Source of the DNA: Typha latifolia
Lineage: Eukaryota > Streptophyta > Magnoliopsida > Poales > Typhaceae
DNA length: 64,000 bases
NCBI GenBank assembly: GCA_019914945.1
Contig: CM034111.1
Location: 682,001 to 746,000, forward strand
Direction: 5' to 3'
Of the stretch, positions 9,378-21,683 are shown piece by piece. The notes under the pieces are model-generated. The model saw only the letters and a program-made list of their open reading frames with translations. It ran no database searches and was not told the DNA's origin. Both the position numbers and the translations under genes were made by a program. The first letter of the stretch is position 1; each line of letters starts with the position of its first letter.

Positions 9378-12300
9378 TTACAGCCATTTTGATCTCTTTG
9401 GAGAACTATCAACAACTTCGCTGCACCGTTTGACCATAAAATCACCATTGCTGTTGCTGGTGGTCTCAATTGTTCTGCCGGCGTCTTTTAGGCTATTGTA
9501 CCTTAGGATATTTGTGACCACAGCATTCACATTAACTTCAGACCTGGGGTGGACCCTTTTCTCCAGCACAGCATGCTGCCCACAGAGAGACTTCCTTTCA
9601 GAAGCGTCCCTCAGCTCACGAAGGACCTCATTCTTATCGTGAATGAAGCTGTATTTTGTGACCTGCATAGATGTCAAAAATTTCCACTCTTTCATGTCAA
9701 CATTTTATTTCCTTCCTAGGATCTTGATTAACTTTAGATGACACATAATCGCAGTCAAATACATGTAAATAAAGTATAAGCTATTCTGGACAAATGCAAA
9801 AGATTTCTAAATTAAAGCGATAAATGAGGAATTGAGCTCTGATTCTATAAGCATGTGATAAAGGGAGGTGACAAGTATCATGGCTTTGGACGTTATTAGA
9901 TTGTTTTTATGGTAGAACAATATAAAAGAGAGATCATTGGTGATTCAAAACCAGCCAAATTCAGTTGAAAGGTGAAACTAAAGTTAGCTGCTAACTTGTT
10001 CACAGTTCACACCATACTAGGCATGATACATGTACAAGAGGACTCAAGAGGACTTGTCCAGATTGAGCAAACTGAGATCATATCCTAGGATGATGAAATC
10101 AAGAGACAAATTTCCACTAGAGATATGCATAATCAGGTATAAAGCTCTTTCAAACATAAATTGCATGGAAGGAGGGCAATAGAGTAAATGATGTGCTCTA
10201 CATATTTAAACTAGTTATAACTTATAAGAAAATATAAGTAAATTATGCAAGAGATTTATAAGAAAATGATTTCTTACCTGGAAATCGATTGGCCACTCAA
10301 TTATAGTGCATGGACAGCCACAACCATCGCTGAAGTTGAAAGTCAACAACATTTTGAAGGGTCTCCTCCTTGATGTCTCCCTGCAGTATAACAAACATGT
10401 CCAGTATTAAACAGGAAAAAAAGAATGAAAGAAGAAATACGCTCTTGTGTAAACCTTTAAACAAAGAATGAACATATTTAGGTACCTCTTTAAATAAAAT
10501 GGCTGCTTCTGCAGGAAGGCAGGCTTTAAGTCTGGCCTTTCAGGAAATGAGATCTAACAGGAAAAGAAATGACAAAGAAAAGGAATATATGTCAGTCTCT
10601 AGTTAAAAGCAGGTTAAGAAAATAATGTTTTTCTTGTGGCAAGTATTAACAATAATATCAAAAGTGCAACCAGCAACAAGGTTGTGTTGAAGCCAGACCT
10701 TGAATTGAATGGAATCATGAATATGACAATATTCAAAAAAGAGGTTTACATAAAGGGACAACAATAATCAAGGACTTGCAGAGAAAAGTTTTCAGAAATA
10801 GTTATATACCTCAACCGATTTAAGAAATGGCAATGGTGCTCTCTGTCCATGTATACTTGTAATCCGAAGAGTCCATTTTACATAAGTTTTCTCTGTATAG
10901 TAGGTGCATAAGAATGTAATTTGAGTAAACAAAAGAAAATATAATCCTTTAATTTGAGTAAACAAAAGAAAATATAATCCTTTCTGATTGATAGAATGAA
11001 GCTTTATCTTTTCTTCCATAAGAAATCGATAGAAAAGGAAAACTGCTTCTTTCAACTTCTGAGCTTTTGTTACATATATATAAGCTGAACAGTCGGACAG
11101 AAAATATGGCCAGCCCAACCAGCACTGTGGTATAATGATACTCCCACACTGGTTTCTAAGGCAGTGGCATTGTTCACACCTATCTGAAATATAGATTTTT
11201 AAATCAAAAGTTGCCAACTCTTTTCCTCATCGAGATTATTCCCACGTGTATTAACAGGTAGATCTCCAAGTTGCATGAATTTAGTTGCAACTAAGAAGGT
11301 AGATAACAAATAGATAGATGGACTTCTATGACAAGTTTATCTAGTGTCCAATTTTGCTTCGTCAGAAATTTTGCATCATCCTCTACAGGGGGTAATGTCA
11401 GGTTAGCACCAACTGTACAGATCTATTGAGTGATTTTGGACCCTTTTCGTCTTTGTGTTATGCTCATGGCAACCTTGTATTGTTGTGGTGATGAATGATG
11501 ATGATAAAACAGGAGTTCAGAGTAGAACACAAACTAGAATAACAGTTGAAGGACTTTATCTTACTTTTTGGTGAATGTAAAATACTGAGCTGGACAAAGT
11601 CAACCCGAATATATGGTGGAATTTGGAGATTAAGAATGTGCATGACACCTGCAATGACCTGTTCTAACTCCAATTAGTCATTGCAAAAACAAGAGACTGC
11701 AAAACTAATAGTTTAAGCAAGTGAAAATCAGAAAATTGTGATCAACAGCAGTCCTGACCTTGGAAGTGGGAATGTTATGCTAACTGAATTAACAGACCAA
11801 TGAGATTAACACTATAGAGATATACTGATCATAAAAATTTAGAAGCTTCCATGTGTATACATAAAGCAGAAAAAGTCATTTAGCTAATCATATGCAGGCA
11901 CAGTGAAATGGTACCATTTCTGTACATTAAGCATATTAAGTCTCTATCAAATGGTGGCACTTTTAAGCTAACATTAACTAGATAGTGCTGTGAATATAAG
12001 ACAGGCATTTAGTAACAAATAAGGCTACTGTGTTCAACGCATCATGTCTTAATATGCAAAAGAGCTCAAGAAAGTATTTCACAAGGATAAAAAGGTACAT
12101 GATGCATTTGCACGTACAGTAGGTTGAAATTTCTGACAATAGGTTTGTGGCATCTCATCTTAACCAAGAATATTTACTGAACTCCATGAAGCAACCTGTT
12201 TAAATATTTTTTATTATTTATAAAAGGTAAATGAGTGGGCACATGTTTGGAAGTGTTAAAGATATATCTTGATAAATAAACATCCACTATCTTCCTGGAG

Positions 12301-15300
12301 CAATCATTTTCTATGTTCATCCTTATCAGCTAAAAGTATTTCTTCTAATGTGCACCTCGCTATCTAAGTGTAAAAAATCACCAATCTTAATCAATATTTT
12401 GGTAGAATGGAGAGTATGATGCACCAGCCAAAGTATCTTTCAGGAGACTATGAACTATTTCAATTAAACTAACAATCAATGGATATGATAAATCCAGAAT
12501 AGGCAGAAAGTAGCTAACATTCTCCTAATTTGAAGAAAGAATACCTTATCTACCAGCCCATGGATCACCAGACTAGCTTTTTTATCCTTAGGAGTAGGCT
12601 GAAAATAGAACATAAAAGATAAATAAGTACAGCAATATAAAACTAATTGAGCATATTTCTACCAAAGTACATCTGCACATTAGTAACTATCATTCGGTAT
12701 TGGTGAACAGAATGTCAAAAGAAAAAACAGCTAATTACACCAGATATTCGATGGAATATTGCACATTATTTTCTTAATATATGAGTAATGAATCTTACTC
12801 TAACTTTATTGGAGAAAAAGAAAAGTATTTTGGCAGTATATATAGAAAATTAAGGTCAAATTTCTCATTTATACAGTGAATTTCCAGCGTCCTATCAAAC
12901 TTTCCAAAAGATTTACTATCTTCAGTTTTCAATAGCATTATCCTGGTATTATTATTTAATCCTAGCTTCCCATACTTCCTGATTCTGTTAAATTACAAAA
13001 TGCAAGTGCTCTGTTAAAGTACCATGGCCTCAAAAGATTCTCACTGACTTTGCAGGGGTTAAGTTCATCTTTAAAATTTTCTATAGCCACTCTCCTTGAG
13101 TAATAGTCATCAAAATTTAGGGAAGACTAGTGCGAATGTTAAAGGTGGATACATCCTTCTTTATTTTGTATATACTAAAAAACCAGAGCATTTAACTATT
13201 GATGAAGAAGTTTGTGTTCTAAAACAGCATGTTCATTTACAGCGTAATGCATGCAAAAGAAGATTCAAGGATTATCTTCTAAGATTTGGTGAAAGTCTGA
13301 TGCCATTTCAGTGAGCATGCTCTGGTAGAACTAGAATTAAGAAAATACCTGAAGGTTTACAATCACAATCTTTCCTCCATTCTTGATTGTTTTCAAAGGC
13401 AAGTTACATGCAGGAGTTATCTGCAGACTGTGAGGGGCAAATATCAATGCACTGTTAACTGAGAAGACGTGAAAAAGAACTATACATGATCATGAATCAG
13501 ACAAAAATCAAACTGTTTCCCACATTAAAAGGAATCAAAGAATAACTAGCTTCAAATGGGTTGTGTACAAGCTGAAGAGTCGTATACTTGGGTTTTTAGT
13601 AGCTCTCTTGATAGATGTTATGCTTGCTAGGCCCATTCAGATGATATGCTAATTAAATTTGCATTTAAAAAAATATATATTTTCCTTGTAAGTCACTGCT
13701 GTATATCTATGTATCTCAACAGGCACTGAGTTTTGATCTACTGATTTTCATCAGCAAGCTTACTGAAGGGAAAGGCTTTTAACATCATCTTGTTCTAGAA
13801 TTAATGTCTGGTCTACACTGATATCTCTACATTTCTATGGACCCACTGACATCAAAATGACCAATTACATCTCATATTCCATAATCAGGATAAAGCTATA
13901 CTTGGCCCTTTGGTTTAACTGTGCCTTGGAGACAAGAAAAACTCTTAAAATCAATAGTTCTCCTCTTTCTCCTTCATATAGTTTATCCTCTTAAAATCAA
14001 AAGTTCTCATCCTTCATCTAGATGTAATTATAGCAGATTAATTACATACAACTAGATTAGTAGCATAGAGAACTTTATGCAACCTTGTCTTCTGATAACA
14101 GAAAGAAATTTGCTGAAAATAAGTGAGCTATTAAATTATTAAACTCGTCTTCTGAGTGTAATTTGAGGCATACCTAGTCCCAAGACACAATACAACATCA
14201 GCTGTCCTACAGTACTTTTCTGCAAGATTCATTTCCTTCGGTGGTAGAGCATCCTGCAAATTATAAACACACATACAAATTATCAAACAAAAAGAGAAGA
14301 AATATTACAGCTGCACAAGAATCAAGAACAAAGTTAAAATATAACTACGCCAGAAGGAACCTCAACAGAACAATTCAAGCATGAAATATACTGGAAATGT
14401 CCATGGAATCAGCTAAAAGTGGCAGTGTGTCACCTCCCAATCAAGAACCGTATCCTTTAACCTTGCTCCACACTTCTCATCGGAACATCGTCTTGATGTC
14501 TCTTTCATTCCTATAGTCTCAATTTCAAAATCTCGAATATATCTTCAAAAGAAAAGGATAATTCAAAGTTAGCTAAGTAATATTAGTAAGTAAGCTGCAT
14601 TATAGGGCGAGCAGAAAAAGGCCAAGGAGGCAGAAGAACAGGAAAAGAAAAGAAAGAACTTGACATGAGATGTTCAGATAAACTGTGAAGAAATAATATA
14701 TCCAAGTGAAGAAAAGTAAAACACCCATACTCAATTCCACAAGATGGGCAAAGTTCCCTAAAGGAATTTCCATGCAATTCAGCAAGTTTCTCCCTTGGTA
14801 TACCAGATCGAAGATGAAGGCTATCCACATTCTGGCAAAGATGACTTTCATAAGTTTTGCTCAACCTAGAGTTGCATCAATATTAGAAGATCACATAATA
14901 TAAAAAACATGAAATGGCAATACTTCGCAGGGGACTTCCGAGACAATTTTAACAATGAATGACCTATAGACCAGTTGATAAGTGGAGCCTTTGCCTTGGC
15001 ATGAAAAAAATCTAGAAAAAGGGAAGGATGGTTACTTTGAATATATGAAAATTCTGTCACGTATAAGGAACAACTAAAAAAAAGGAGCAAATCAAAGCCA
15101 CCAAGCATGCAATCAGGTATCTAGAGTTTTTCATACTTCAGCAGGGACAATCTTACATTCTTAGATTCCCAAGAACTAACAAGATTCACGTAAGAAAGTC
15201 TCTATAGTTTATACCCAGCTGATAACAATATGCATGGACTGTCAAAAGTACAAGCACTGAAACACATGCAGGTATCAGAAACAAAATGCACGTACCTGGC

Positions 15301-16749
15301 TGATAACAAACTTTAAGATACCTGCTCTTTCCAGCTCCACTAATGCCATATGAGTCAAACTTGGCATTGCACGGTGGAAAGGAAGTGATGCTTCCGGCAC
15401 ACCCTTTCCTTCATGCTGCAAAATATGAACAAATTGATTGTCGCTTCAAAGTAGTACAAAATGATCAGGACAAAACTTGATTTGATAGAACTATAGAATT
15501 GTATTCCACAAAAATCGGCAAATCACTCAAACCCAATTAAATTAGTCAAGAATAACCTACAAAAATATGTTTTGTACTTTTCTTGATTTCTGGGTGTACG
15601 AATAGAGAAAAGACGACCGTCCTAAGAAACTTAAACTTATGTCATTAGGCCACCCAAGTTATGGAAGAAAAAGAAGATATCCTTTACAAATGAAAATAGA
15701 AACATAACAGTATAATAAATCCTTTCAGTAAAATTAGTTAACATTTATGAAACAGCTCAAACTACTCAGTTGGAATATATCACCTTCTAAGCAATTGTTG
15801 GAGTAAAAAAAAGAATGGGCACAGCTTGGGTATGAGTGTAGCTACACATATACATGCACATATATGTGATTACTCTTGCCAATAGTTAAAGGAACAGGTC
15901 ACTTTCCACAAAAGAAAAGAACTACATTAAACACAAACAAACCATCAAGGCTGTCGTTAAAGAAAATTAACTCATTAAAGATCAATTAGCATCCACCTGA
16001 AGAGTCCAAACACCCTTAGGTCCACGAAAATCTGGTATTCCACAAGAAGTTGATATCCCTGCCCCTGTAAATGCCACCAGATGTTTACTCTGCAACAATG
16101 CATACTCAAAGCATGTAAGAATGATAACCATACATCTTTACATATAACTGAATATTTCAGAGTGCACTTAAGAAAAGAAAATATTCTTCTCCTGTCACCC
16201 CCAACCAAAGTTCATCAGAACAAAGGAGTGGACAGGGGCAGAAATGCCGTACTCCATGAGAACTATCTTCAAAAACACCCATAGTGCAGTTCCTAACCTT
16301 TTGTATCAGTAAGGCGAGTTCTTCGATCTGCATCGAATAATAAATTCAAAAGACATTAAAGTCTGTATTTTGAAAGAGTTAAAGATTGCATCTTTGTCTT
16401 TGCTTGACAGAGGTCTTACAAACTTAAGGACGATCTGAACCTACCCACTCGATGTAACACTAATTATTTTTTCCCAATCATTAAAATAAAGGACCCGACC
16501 AATTAAATTAAGTGCTCTATCTTCCAGTAATCCACTTTGCACGTTCTACATGAAGTCACCAAACTAAATTCAAGAAACAAACAGGCGAACAGACAGCAAG
16601 GTAACAAGGCGAGTAGGAGCGAATCAAGGAAAATAGTAGAATAACATCACCTTCTCCTGCAAAACGCTGGGAGCATCAAAGATCTCAGACATCCCCACCG
16701 TGCCCACATCTTCTCTGTACGACAACTTCTCCGCGTAGCCCAGGGACAT
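9378..16749 (-). CDS. SRT1: NAD-dependent protein deacylase SRT1 (SIRT6-type, class IV sirtuin)
   Basis: Fourteen exons join in frame to 465 aa: 16651-16749, 16298-16327, 15997-16089, 15296-15415, 14731-14831, 14434-14542, 14174-14253, 13349-13427, 12545-12598, 11565-11658, 10810-10892, 10486-10553, 10278-10380, 9378-9662. It starts [16 protein letters not shown], as in plant SRT1. The NAD-binding GAGIS is at 52-56, [12 protein letters not shown] follows, QNVDSLH is at 114-120, and the catalytic His is at 134 (ELHGNS). Zinc cysteines are C142, C145, C167 and C172, and GTSLQ is present. A plant-specific C-terminal extension follows. Plant SRT1 is a nuclear histone H3 deacetylase that represses stress, senescence and glycolytic genes. 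Rice SRT1 is about 480 aa, so this copy is full length. Exon 2 has only 30 bases. Intron 9 is about 0.9 kb and intron 8 about 0.75 kb. A CT microsatellite lies in the predicted 5' leader. Confidence 0.95.
10918..10983. repeat. 33-bp perfect tandem duplication in an SRT1 intron
   Basis: The unit beginning AATTTGAGTAAACAAAAGAA occurs twice back to back, at 10918-10950 and 10951-10983, inside the intron between SRT1 exons 10 and 11. It lies just upstream (in transcript sense) of the exon at 10810-10892. Confidence 0.9.
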
Positions 16750-16806
16750 TCTTCCCTTCTCACCTAACAAACTATAAGCCCTAATTCCCTCTCTATTCCT
16801 CTCTTC

Positions 16807-16814
<8 letters not shown>

Positions 16815-16857
<43 letters not shown>
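16815..16857. repeat. (CT)n microsatellite in SRT1 5' leader
   Basis: About 21 CT units, starting 66 bases upstream of the SRT1 ATG. It reads as (GA)n in the transcript sense, so it is probably in the 5' UTR. Confidence 0.95.
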
Positions 16858-16859
<2 letters not shown>

Positions 16860-18918
16860 CCTTAGCTCGTGGCTTTCTTCTCCCTTGGGAGCGGAGCTGT
16901 GGATTTTATTTTGCAAAGGAGGACGACAGGAGAAGGGGAGGGGGGGGTGTTCTCGCCCCCAAAAGGCCAAAGCTAACACATATAGCCACTTCCTCCTGTC
17001 AGCTGGGACATTGCCTATTGTTGACAAATTAATACGGTCGAATCTAGTCACCTTTGGTGAGAATAAGGCAAGCGTCACCAGGTGGGCTTTGTGTGGAATT
17101 CGGAGACATGGCTTGTTTCCGCAGAGAATTTGAAGTTGAAGGTGAGATATTGGAGGAAACAAAACCACTTATAAAAAAAATTTCAACAATTACAACAAGT
17201 GGTTTTGTTTCCTCCAATTCTCACATTCAAATCAAAGCTCATCATTTTTCTTACAATTTCACTTGGAAACACTAGTAAAAGTCCTACTTATAAAGACATG
17301 CTTTCATCTATACAGTGTGAATGTCCTATTGCTTCATCCATTTCTTGTGAATGTACTTTGTCTGTTCCATCATCTCAACTAACATACCTTTGACTTACTT
17401 TTGAAAGGGTTGAATAGGGGAGTGCGAAGAGATAAAAATTCAAGAGATAGAAAAGTAAAACGGAAAACCAAACCAACCAAATAATGAGAAGAATTCATTC
17501 CTATGCCTCTCACTGGCAAAACTATAGTAAATCACACTTTATAATACGAGCCCACAAGTCTTGGCCCAAGGCCTAGTCATTTGGCCTGCTAACATTGTAC
17601 TTCTAGTCCCCAAGCCCAACCGGGCCCATTCACGTTGCTTCTTGCAAATTTACCATGTGGTTTGACACGTGATGAATCTTTCATAAAAGTAAGTATTTGA
17701 CTGAGGTCCATTGATTAGATTCCCCTTATCCTTATATATATATATATATATAAGAAGTAATAAAGGGTAATAAATTTGTCTTTTATAATATACCTGATGG
17801 ATGATATGGCAGGCAGTCGGCCAGAAAAAATTAAAAAATAAAAATAAAAAAAATTGCGCGCGCTTCGTGCTTCAAAGAAAGCAGCCGATCCACCCACCAA
17901 CTCCTTTACGCCTCCACCGAACAAACAAAGAGCAAAGAGAAAGCGCGCTCTGCGATTCCCGTTTTGGATCCGCTCTCGAGTCGAGTTCGTAACCGACAAA
18001 TTGAGGGGGAATTCCGACCGTCCGATGCCATCGTTCCTCAGCTGGATCCAATGCCAGAGACAAAACCCCTCAATGCTCGCGGATTCGCCGCAGGTGTCGG
18101 TGGCCAGCATCCGTCGCCTTCCTCCCGACATCATGATCACCGTACACGTGGCGCGTCCTCCTTCTGCCGGGTGGGACCGGCAGCGTTCAAACGCTTGCCA
18201 GAAGTACCCTGCTACCCCTTACGGCCAACATAGTAAATCTCATTTACAACCATCTGGGTTTATATCTGAGCCGTAGGATGGCGGATGGGCGGATGAGATC
18301 GAGGGAATAAAATGTTCGAGGACGGCGTCGATGAGAAGACTTGCCGTTCGGATTGGGAGATGCCAGGGGCACGTGCACCGTCCACGCCCCTTTGCCTCCT
18401 TTTGACTCCATCGGGGCATCGGTGCTCGTGCTTTTTAACGCCCTCGGCTTCCCCTTTTTTTTTAAAAAAAGTACAGCGGCTAAAAACCATGCATTAATTA
18501 TTTGTCAACTAATTAATTTTCATATATGCCCCAGAAATCTTCACAAATTATTATAGGGGACCAAAAATGAATAATTAAATAATATGGAACTCTGGAAAGT
18601 ACATTTTTTTAAAATTAAATAATTGCTTTTCCCCACCGACAATTTTAGGAACTGTCAGTATTTCTTCGCATTAGATTATTTTTTACGGATGAGGGAGAGT
18701 GAAAGATGTGAAGTAGCACGTTATCGTAATTAAAGCGAAATCGCAGGGTGTTTACCTTCCACTAACAGCTAGATGCCGGGAGTGTGCCTACTTACTAGCA
18801 CACTGCCTCGGTTTCTTTCCCTTCTTCCACCTCCTGCTCCTCCTCTCACTTATCCGCCTCCTTATCTCTGCTATACCCCGGATATCTCGACACCGGAATA
18901 AGCTAATTCTTAGACAAA
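16858..18918. other. Spacer between divergent SRT1 and FLA genes
   Basis: No supported gene. It contains a long imperfect inverted repeat at 17131-17237, a cluster of GGCCCA/TGGGCC-type (site II) motifs at 17560-17630, a TA run near 17734-17752, and a GC-rich island at 17850-18450. The island has two CACGTG G-boxes (near 18145 and 18370), but its open frames on both strands lack any known domain. The FLA leader is at about 18780-18918. Confidence 0.5.
17131..17237. repeat. Imperfect inverted repeat (foldback)
   Basis: Left arm 17131-17170 and right arm 17198-17237 are near reverse complements. The inner 19-20 bases (GGAGGAAACAAAACCACTT and its complement) match perfectly and the outer parts match with a few mismatches. 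The loop is about 27 bases and AT-rich. It could be a small foldback element or the remnant of a MITE. Confidence 0.75.
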
Positions 18919-20148
18919 ATGCGTCCTATTCTTCTCCTTATTCTCGTCTTCTTCCTCCCGTCGTCGTCCACCGCCCACAACATCACACGGATCCTGGCGG
19001 CGCACCCGGATTTCTCCACCTTCAACCACTACTTGACGGAGACTCACCTCGCCCACGAGATCAACCGCCGCCTCACCATTACGGTGCTAGCCCTTGATAA
19101 CACAGCCATGGGGCCACTCCTCTCTCGCCACCACACCCTCCCCACCCTCCGCCACCTCCTCTCCCTCCACGTCCTCGTCGACTACTTCGGCGCCCGCAAG
19201 CTCCACCAGCTCACCGGCGGTTCCGCCGTCTCCTCTACCCTCTTCCAAGCCTCCGGTGATGCCCCCGACACCGCCGGGTTCGTCAACATCTCCCTCCACC
19301 GCGCCGGCCACGTATCCTTCTTCCCCGCCGACTCCGATCCCGCCTCCGCCTCCCCCTCCTCCTTCGTCAAATCCGTGAAGGAGATCCCCTACAACATCTC
19401 CATCATCCAGATCAGCTCCGCCCTCTCCTCCCCCGCCGCCGAGGCCCCTGCCGCCGCCCCCGCAGCCGTCAACCTCACTGACCTCATGGCCAAGAAGGGA
19501 TGTAAGACCTTCGCCGATCTGCTCCTCTCCACCGCCGACGCCGCGAAGACCTTCCAAGACGGCGTCGACGGAGGTCTCTCCGTGTTCTGCCCGATAGATC
19601 AGGCGATGAAGGCGTTCGCCCCCAAATTTAAGAACCTAACCGCCGAGGGTAAGCTCTCGCTTCTCCTCTACCATGCCATCCCAGTTTACTACTCGATCCA
19701 GATGCTCAAAACCGACAATGGAGTGGTGAACACCCTGGCGACGGACGGCACCTCGAAGAATTATAACTTCACTGTTCAGAACGATGGCGAGGTCGTCACG
19801 CTCAAGACGGCGGCGGGGAAGGTGGCGAGGGTGACCGGGACGTTGAAGGACGACGATCCGTTGGCCGTTTACACGATCGACGAGGTGTTGGAGCCCAGGG
19901 AGCTATTCAAGAAGGCAGAGACGCCCGCGCCGGCGCCGGCGCCTGAGGTGGCGGAGGCGCCCAAGGCGGGGAAGAAGGGCAAGCATGGGAAGCACGCGTC
20001 GCCGCCGGCCCCAGTACCGGCGGGCCCGGACGAGCAGCCCGCGGATGAGAAGGTGGCGGATCAGAACGCCGGCAAGAGGGTAAATGCCGCGACGTGGGCG
20101 GCAACGGCGATGGCGGCGACGATCATCTCTGTGCTTGTTGTCGGTTAG
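18919..20148 (+). CDS. Fasciclin-like arabinogalactan protein, two FAS1 domains
   Basis: An intronless 409-aa gene. A signal peptide (about 1-19) ends before HNITRIL. The first FAS1 domain covers roughly 20-165. A Pro/Ala linker (AAEAPAAAPAA) leads into a second FAS1 domain at about 185-330, beginning NLTDLMAKKGCKTF and containing the YHAIPVYY box. A Pro/Ala and Lys/Gly-rich stretch (APAPAPAPEV, then GKKGKHGKH) follows, then a hydrophobic GPI-signal tail (AATWAATAMAATIISVLVVG). AP repeats are expected to be hydroxylated and arabinogalactosylated. Such proteins sit on the outer plasma membrane and in the wall and act in adhesion and secondary wall properties. The two-domain layout and KKGCKTF motif match the FLA1/FLA2/FLA8/FLA10 group, and FLA2 looks closest from memory. 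It converges on the AGP gene 1.05 kb downstream. Confidence 0.95.
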   Translation: MRPILLLILVFFLPSSSTAHNITRILAAHPDFSTFNHYLTETHLAHEINRRLTITVLALDNTAMGPLLSRHHTLPTLRHLLSLHVLVDYFGARKLHQLTGGSAVSSTLFQASGDAPDTAGFVNISLHRAGHVSFFPADSDPASASPSSFVKSVKEIPYNISIIQISSALSSPAAEAPAAAPAAVNLTDLMAKKGCKTFADLLLSTADAAKTFQDGVDGGLSVFCPIDQAMKAFAPKFKNLTAEGKLSLLLYHAIPVYYSIQMLKTDNGVVNTLATDGTSKNYNFTVQNDGEVVTLKTAAGKVARVTGTLKDDDPLAVYTIDEVLEPRELFKKAETPAPAPAPEVAEAPKAGKKGKHGKHASPPAPVPAGPDEQPADEKVADQNAGKRVNAATWAATAMAATIISVLVVG

Positions 20149-21200
20149 GGTTGGTTCTGAGTTCCTTCTTCTTGTGTTATCGATTGAGAGGAAATAAGAG
20201 AGAAGGAAGCTCCTCACTTGGCTTTGTTTTTCACGTACTCTATTATCTTGTTTATTCCTATTTATTTATTTTTCTTCTTTTTTGGTTTCGGTGTGTGGTA
20301 ATGTTGGTACGAGAGATTCGATGGAATTGTTCGTCTTCTTCTTCTTCTTCTTCTTCTTTTCTTGCTTTAAATTGTAGAGTGTGTGTATTATGAAATTTTT
20401 CTAAAGTACGCTTCAGTTTGAGATATATCTTCTCTCTCATTTTGATTTGTTCTTGCTATAAATAATTTTATGACGCTTGGATATGTTAGATAATTAGTAA
20501 ACATAAAAGCTTACGCAGATCAACAGTAAATATTAAACTAGAAGGAGATCATTCATTAACTCTTCTCGCTGGCCAGCCCAATTGGCTTGACTGAATTCAT
20601 TGAGTGGTGAGCAATAATGGAAGGAAGCTGGAAGCGTATGGCAAAAATGGGAGGGACCCATATATGTTAAAATTTGGAAGAACACCATTGAGAAATATTT
20701 AAGAAAGATGGATGGCTCCTTAGTTAAGATTTGTAAGGCTCTCAATTTTGGACAGTCGTACCAGAAATGGGAATAAAGGGATGACCAAATCTTCCTCTTT
20801 TTTCCAGACAATATCTTGCAGCATTCAGTTGCCTTGTTTGCTATTGGCTGTATTTTTTACTTTGTGCTTTTCAGAGATTCTTCCTTGAGAGTGATCTCTT
20901 GTTCTCCTTTCACAATATATGAGAGCGATATCGCCAATCCATTGTTCAAGTCTCAAACTAAGTTTGGGCCACCACATATTATAAAGACTGTTATATCTCT
21001 TATCGTCTACCTCATGAGAATAACTTTCCAATCGACAGAGGTTATAATTTCTCTTTGGAATAATAAGTAAAGAGAAGCATGTCGCTTTCTCTCAGTGAAG
21101 AGCCTAGAAATAAGCAAAGCAGGTTCGTCTACATACGACGACAGCCATAAATAATCAACATTAAAGAATGAGCTCGAAGTAAATCTCCTCGTTCCCCGAT
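20149..21200. other. Convergent spacer between FLA and AGP genes
   Basis: The FLA 3' UTR covers roughly 20149-20460 and includes a (TTC)n run at about 20333-20358. Bases 20530-21060 hold short open frames on both strands. One minus-strand frame is rich in Trp/Tyr/Lys and could be a decayed retroelement, but I see no RT or integrase motif. The AGP 3' UTR lies at the right end. Confidence 0.45.
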
Positions 21201-21683
21201 TCAGAGAGAGGCGAGAGCCACCAAAGCCGCAACGACTCCGCCCAACGCGGCGCCGCTCCCGAGACCCGCCGCGCCCGAGTCGGGAGTCACCGGGCTCGGC
21301 GATACCGCCGGAGCGTCGGAGATCGACGCCGTCGGAGGGCTTGGGGGGCTATCGAACGTCGGGCCGTCGGCCACTGGCGCGTCCGAGGGGATATCACTGT
21401 CCGATCCTGGCGCCGGGGAGATGGTCGGTGCGGGGATCACGACGTCGGGAGCGGCGGCGTTCGGCGCGGGAGCCTTGGCGACGTCGGGAGCGGCAGCCTT
21501 AGAGGCTTTGGGGGCCGGTGTCGGCACCGGAGATTCCTTCGGCGGAGCCGACGCCGGGGCCTTGGCGGGTGCCGCGGGGGTCGCCGACGTGGGAGTCGGC
21601 CCCGCGGCAGGCGATTGGGAGTCTCCGGAGGCGGCGGAGGCTACGGCGAGGACGAGGAAGACGAGCGCGATAGGGCGATGCAT
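21201..21683 (-). CDS. Classical arabinogalactan protein, GPI-anchored
   Basis: A single-exon gene of 160 aa. Residues 1-20 are a signal peptide (MHRPIALVFLVLAVASAASG). Residues 21 to about 135 are Pro/Ala/Ser/Thr-rich with many AP, SP, TP and VP dipeptides (SPVPTPAPKA, VIPAPTISPAPG), the substrate for prolyl hydroxylation and O-arabinogalactan attachment. The C-terminus (GAAGLGSGAALGGVVAALVALASL) is a GPI-attachment signal. Together these make a classical AGP of the cell surface. No Lys-rich block is present. An alternative is an uncharacterised Pro-rich wall protein. A TATAAA on the coding strand (plus 21798-21803) lies 115 bases upstream of the ATG, and telo-box motifs lie between. Confidence 0.87.
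   Translation of the reverse strand: MHRPIALVFLVLAVASAASGDSQSPAAGPTPTSATPAAPAKAPASAPPKESPVPTPAPKASKAAAPDVAKAPAPNAAAPDVVIPAPTISPAPGSDSDIPSDAPVADGPTFDSPPSPPTASISDAPAVSPSPVTPDSGAAGLGSGAALGGVVAALVALASL

Noticed and set aside
14583..14864. Separate small sirtuin-like gene
   Set aside because: It contains the real SRT1 exon 5 but reads through introns on both sides; the exon belongs to the 14-exon SRT1 model.
17715..18276. Protein genes on either strand in the SRT1-FLA spacer
   Set aside because: The frames overlap one another on both strands, end in simple repeats and show no domain or family similarity.
19087..19557. Gly-rich minus-strand frame inside the FLA gene
   Set aside because: Antisense shadow of the GC-rich FAS1 coding sequence.
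20533..21070. LINE or reverse-transcriptase remnant
   Set aside because: The frames have a vaguely retroelement-like composition, but no RT, endonuclease or zinc-knuckle motif can be pointed to.
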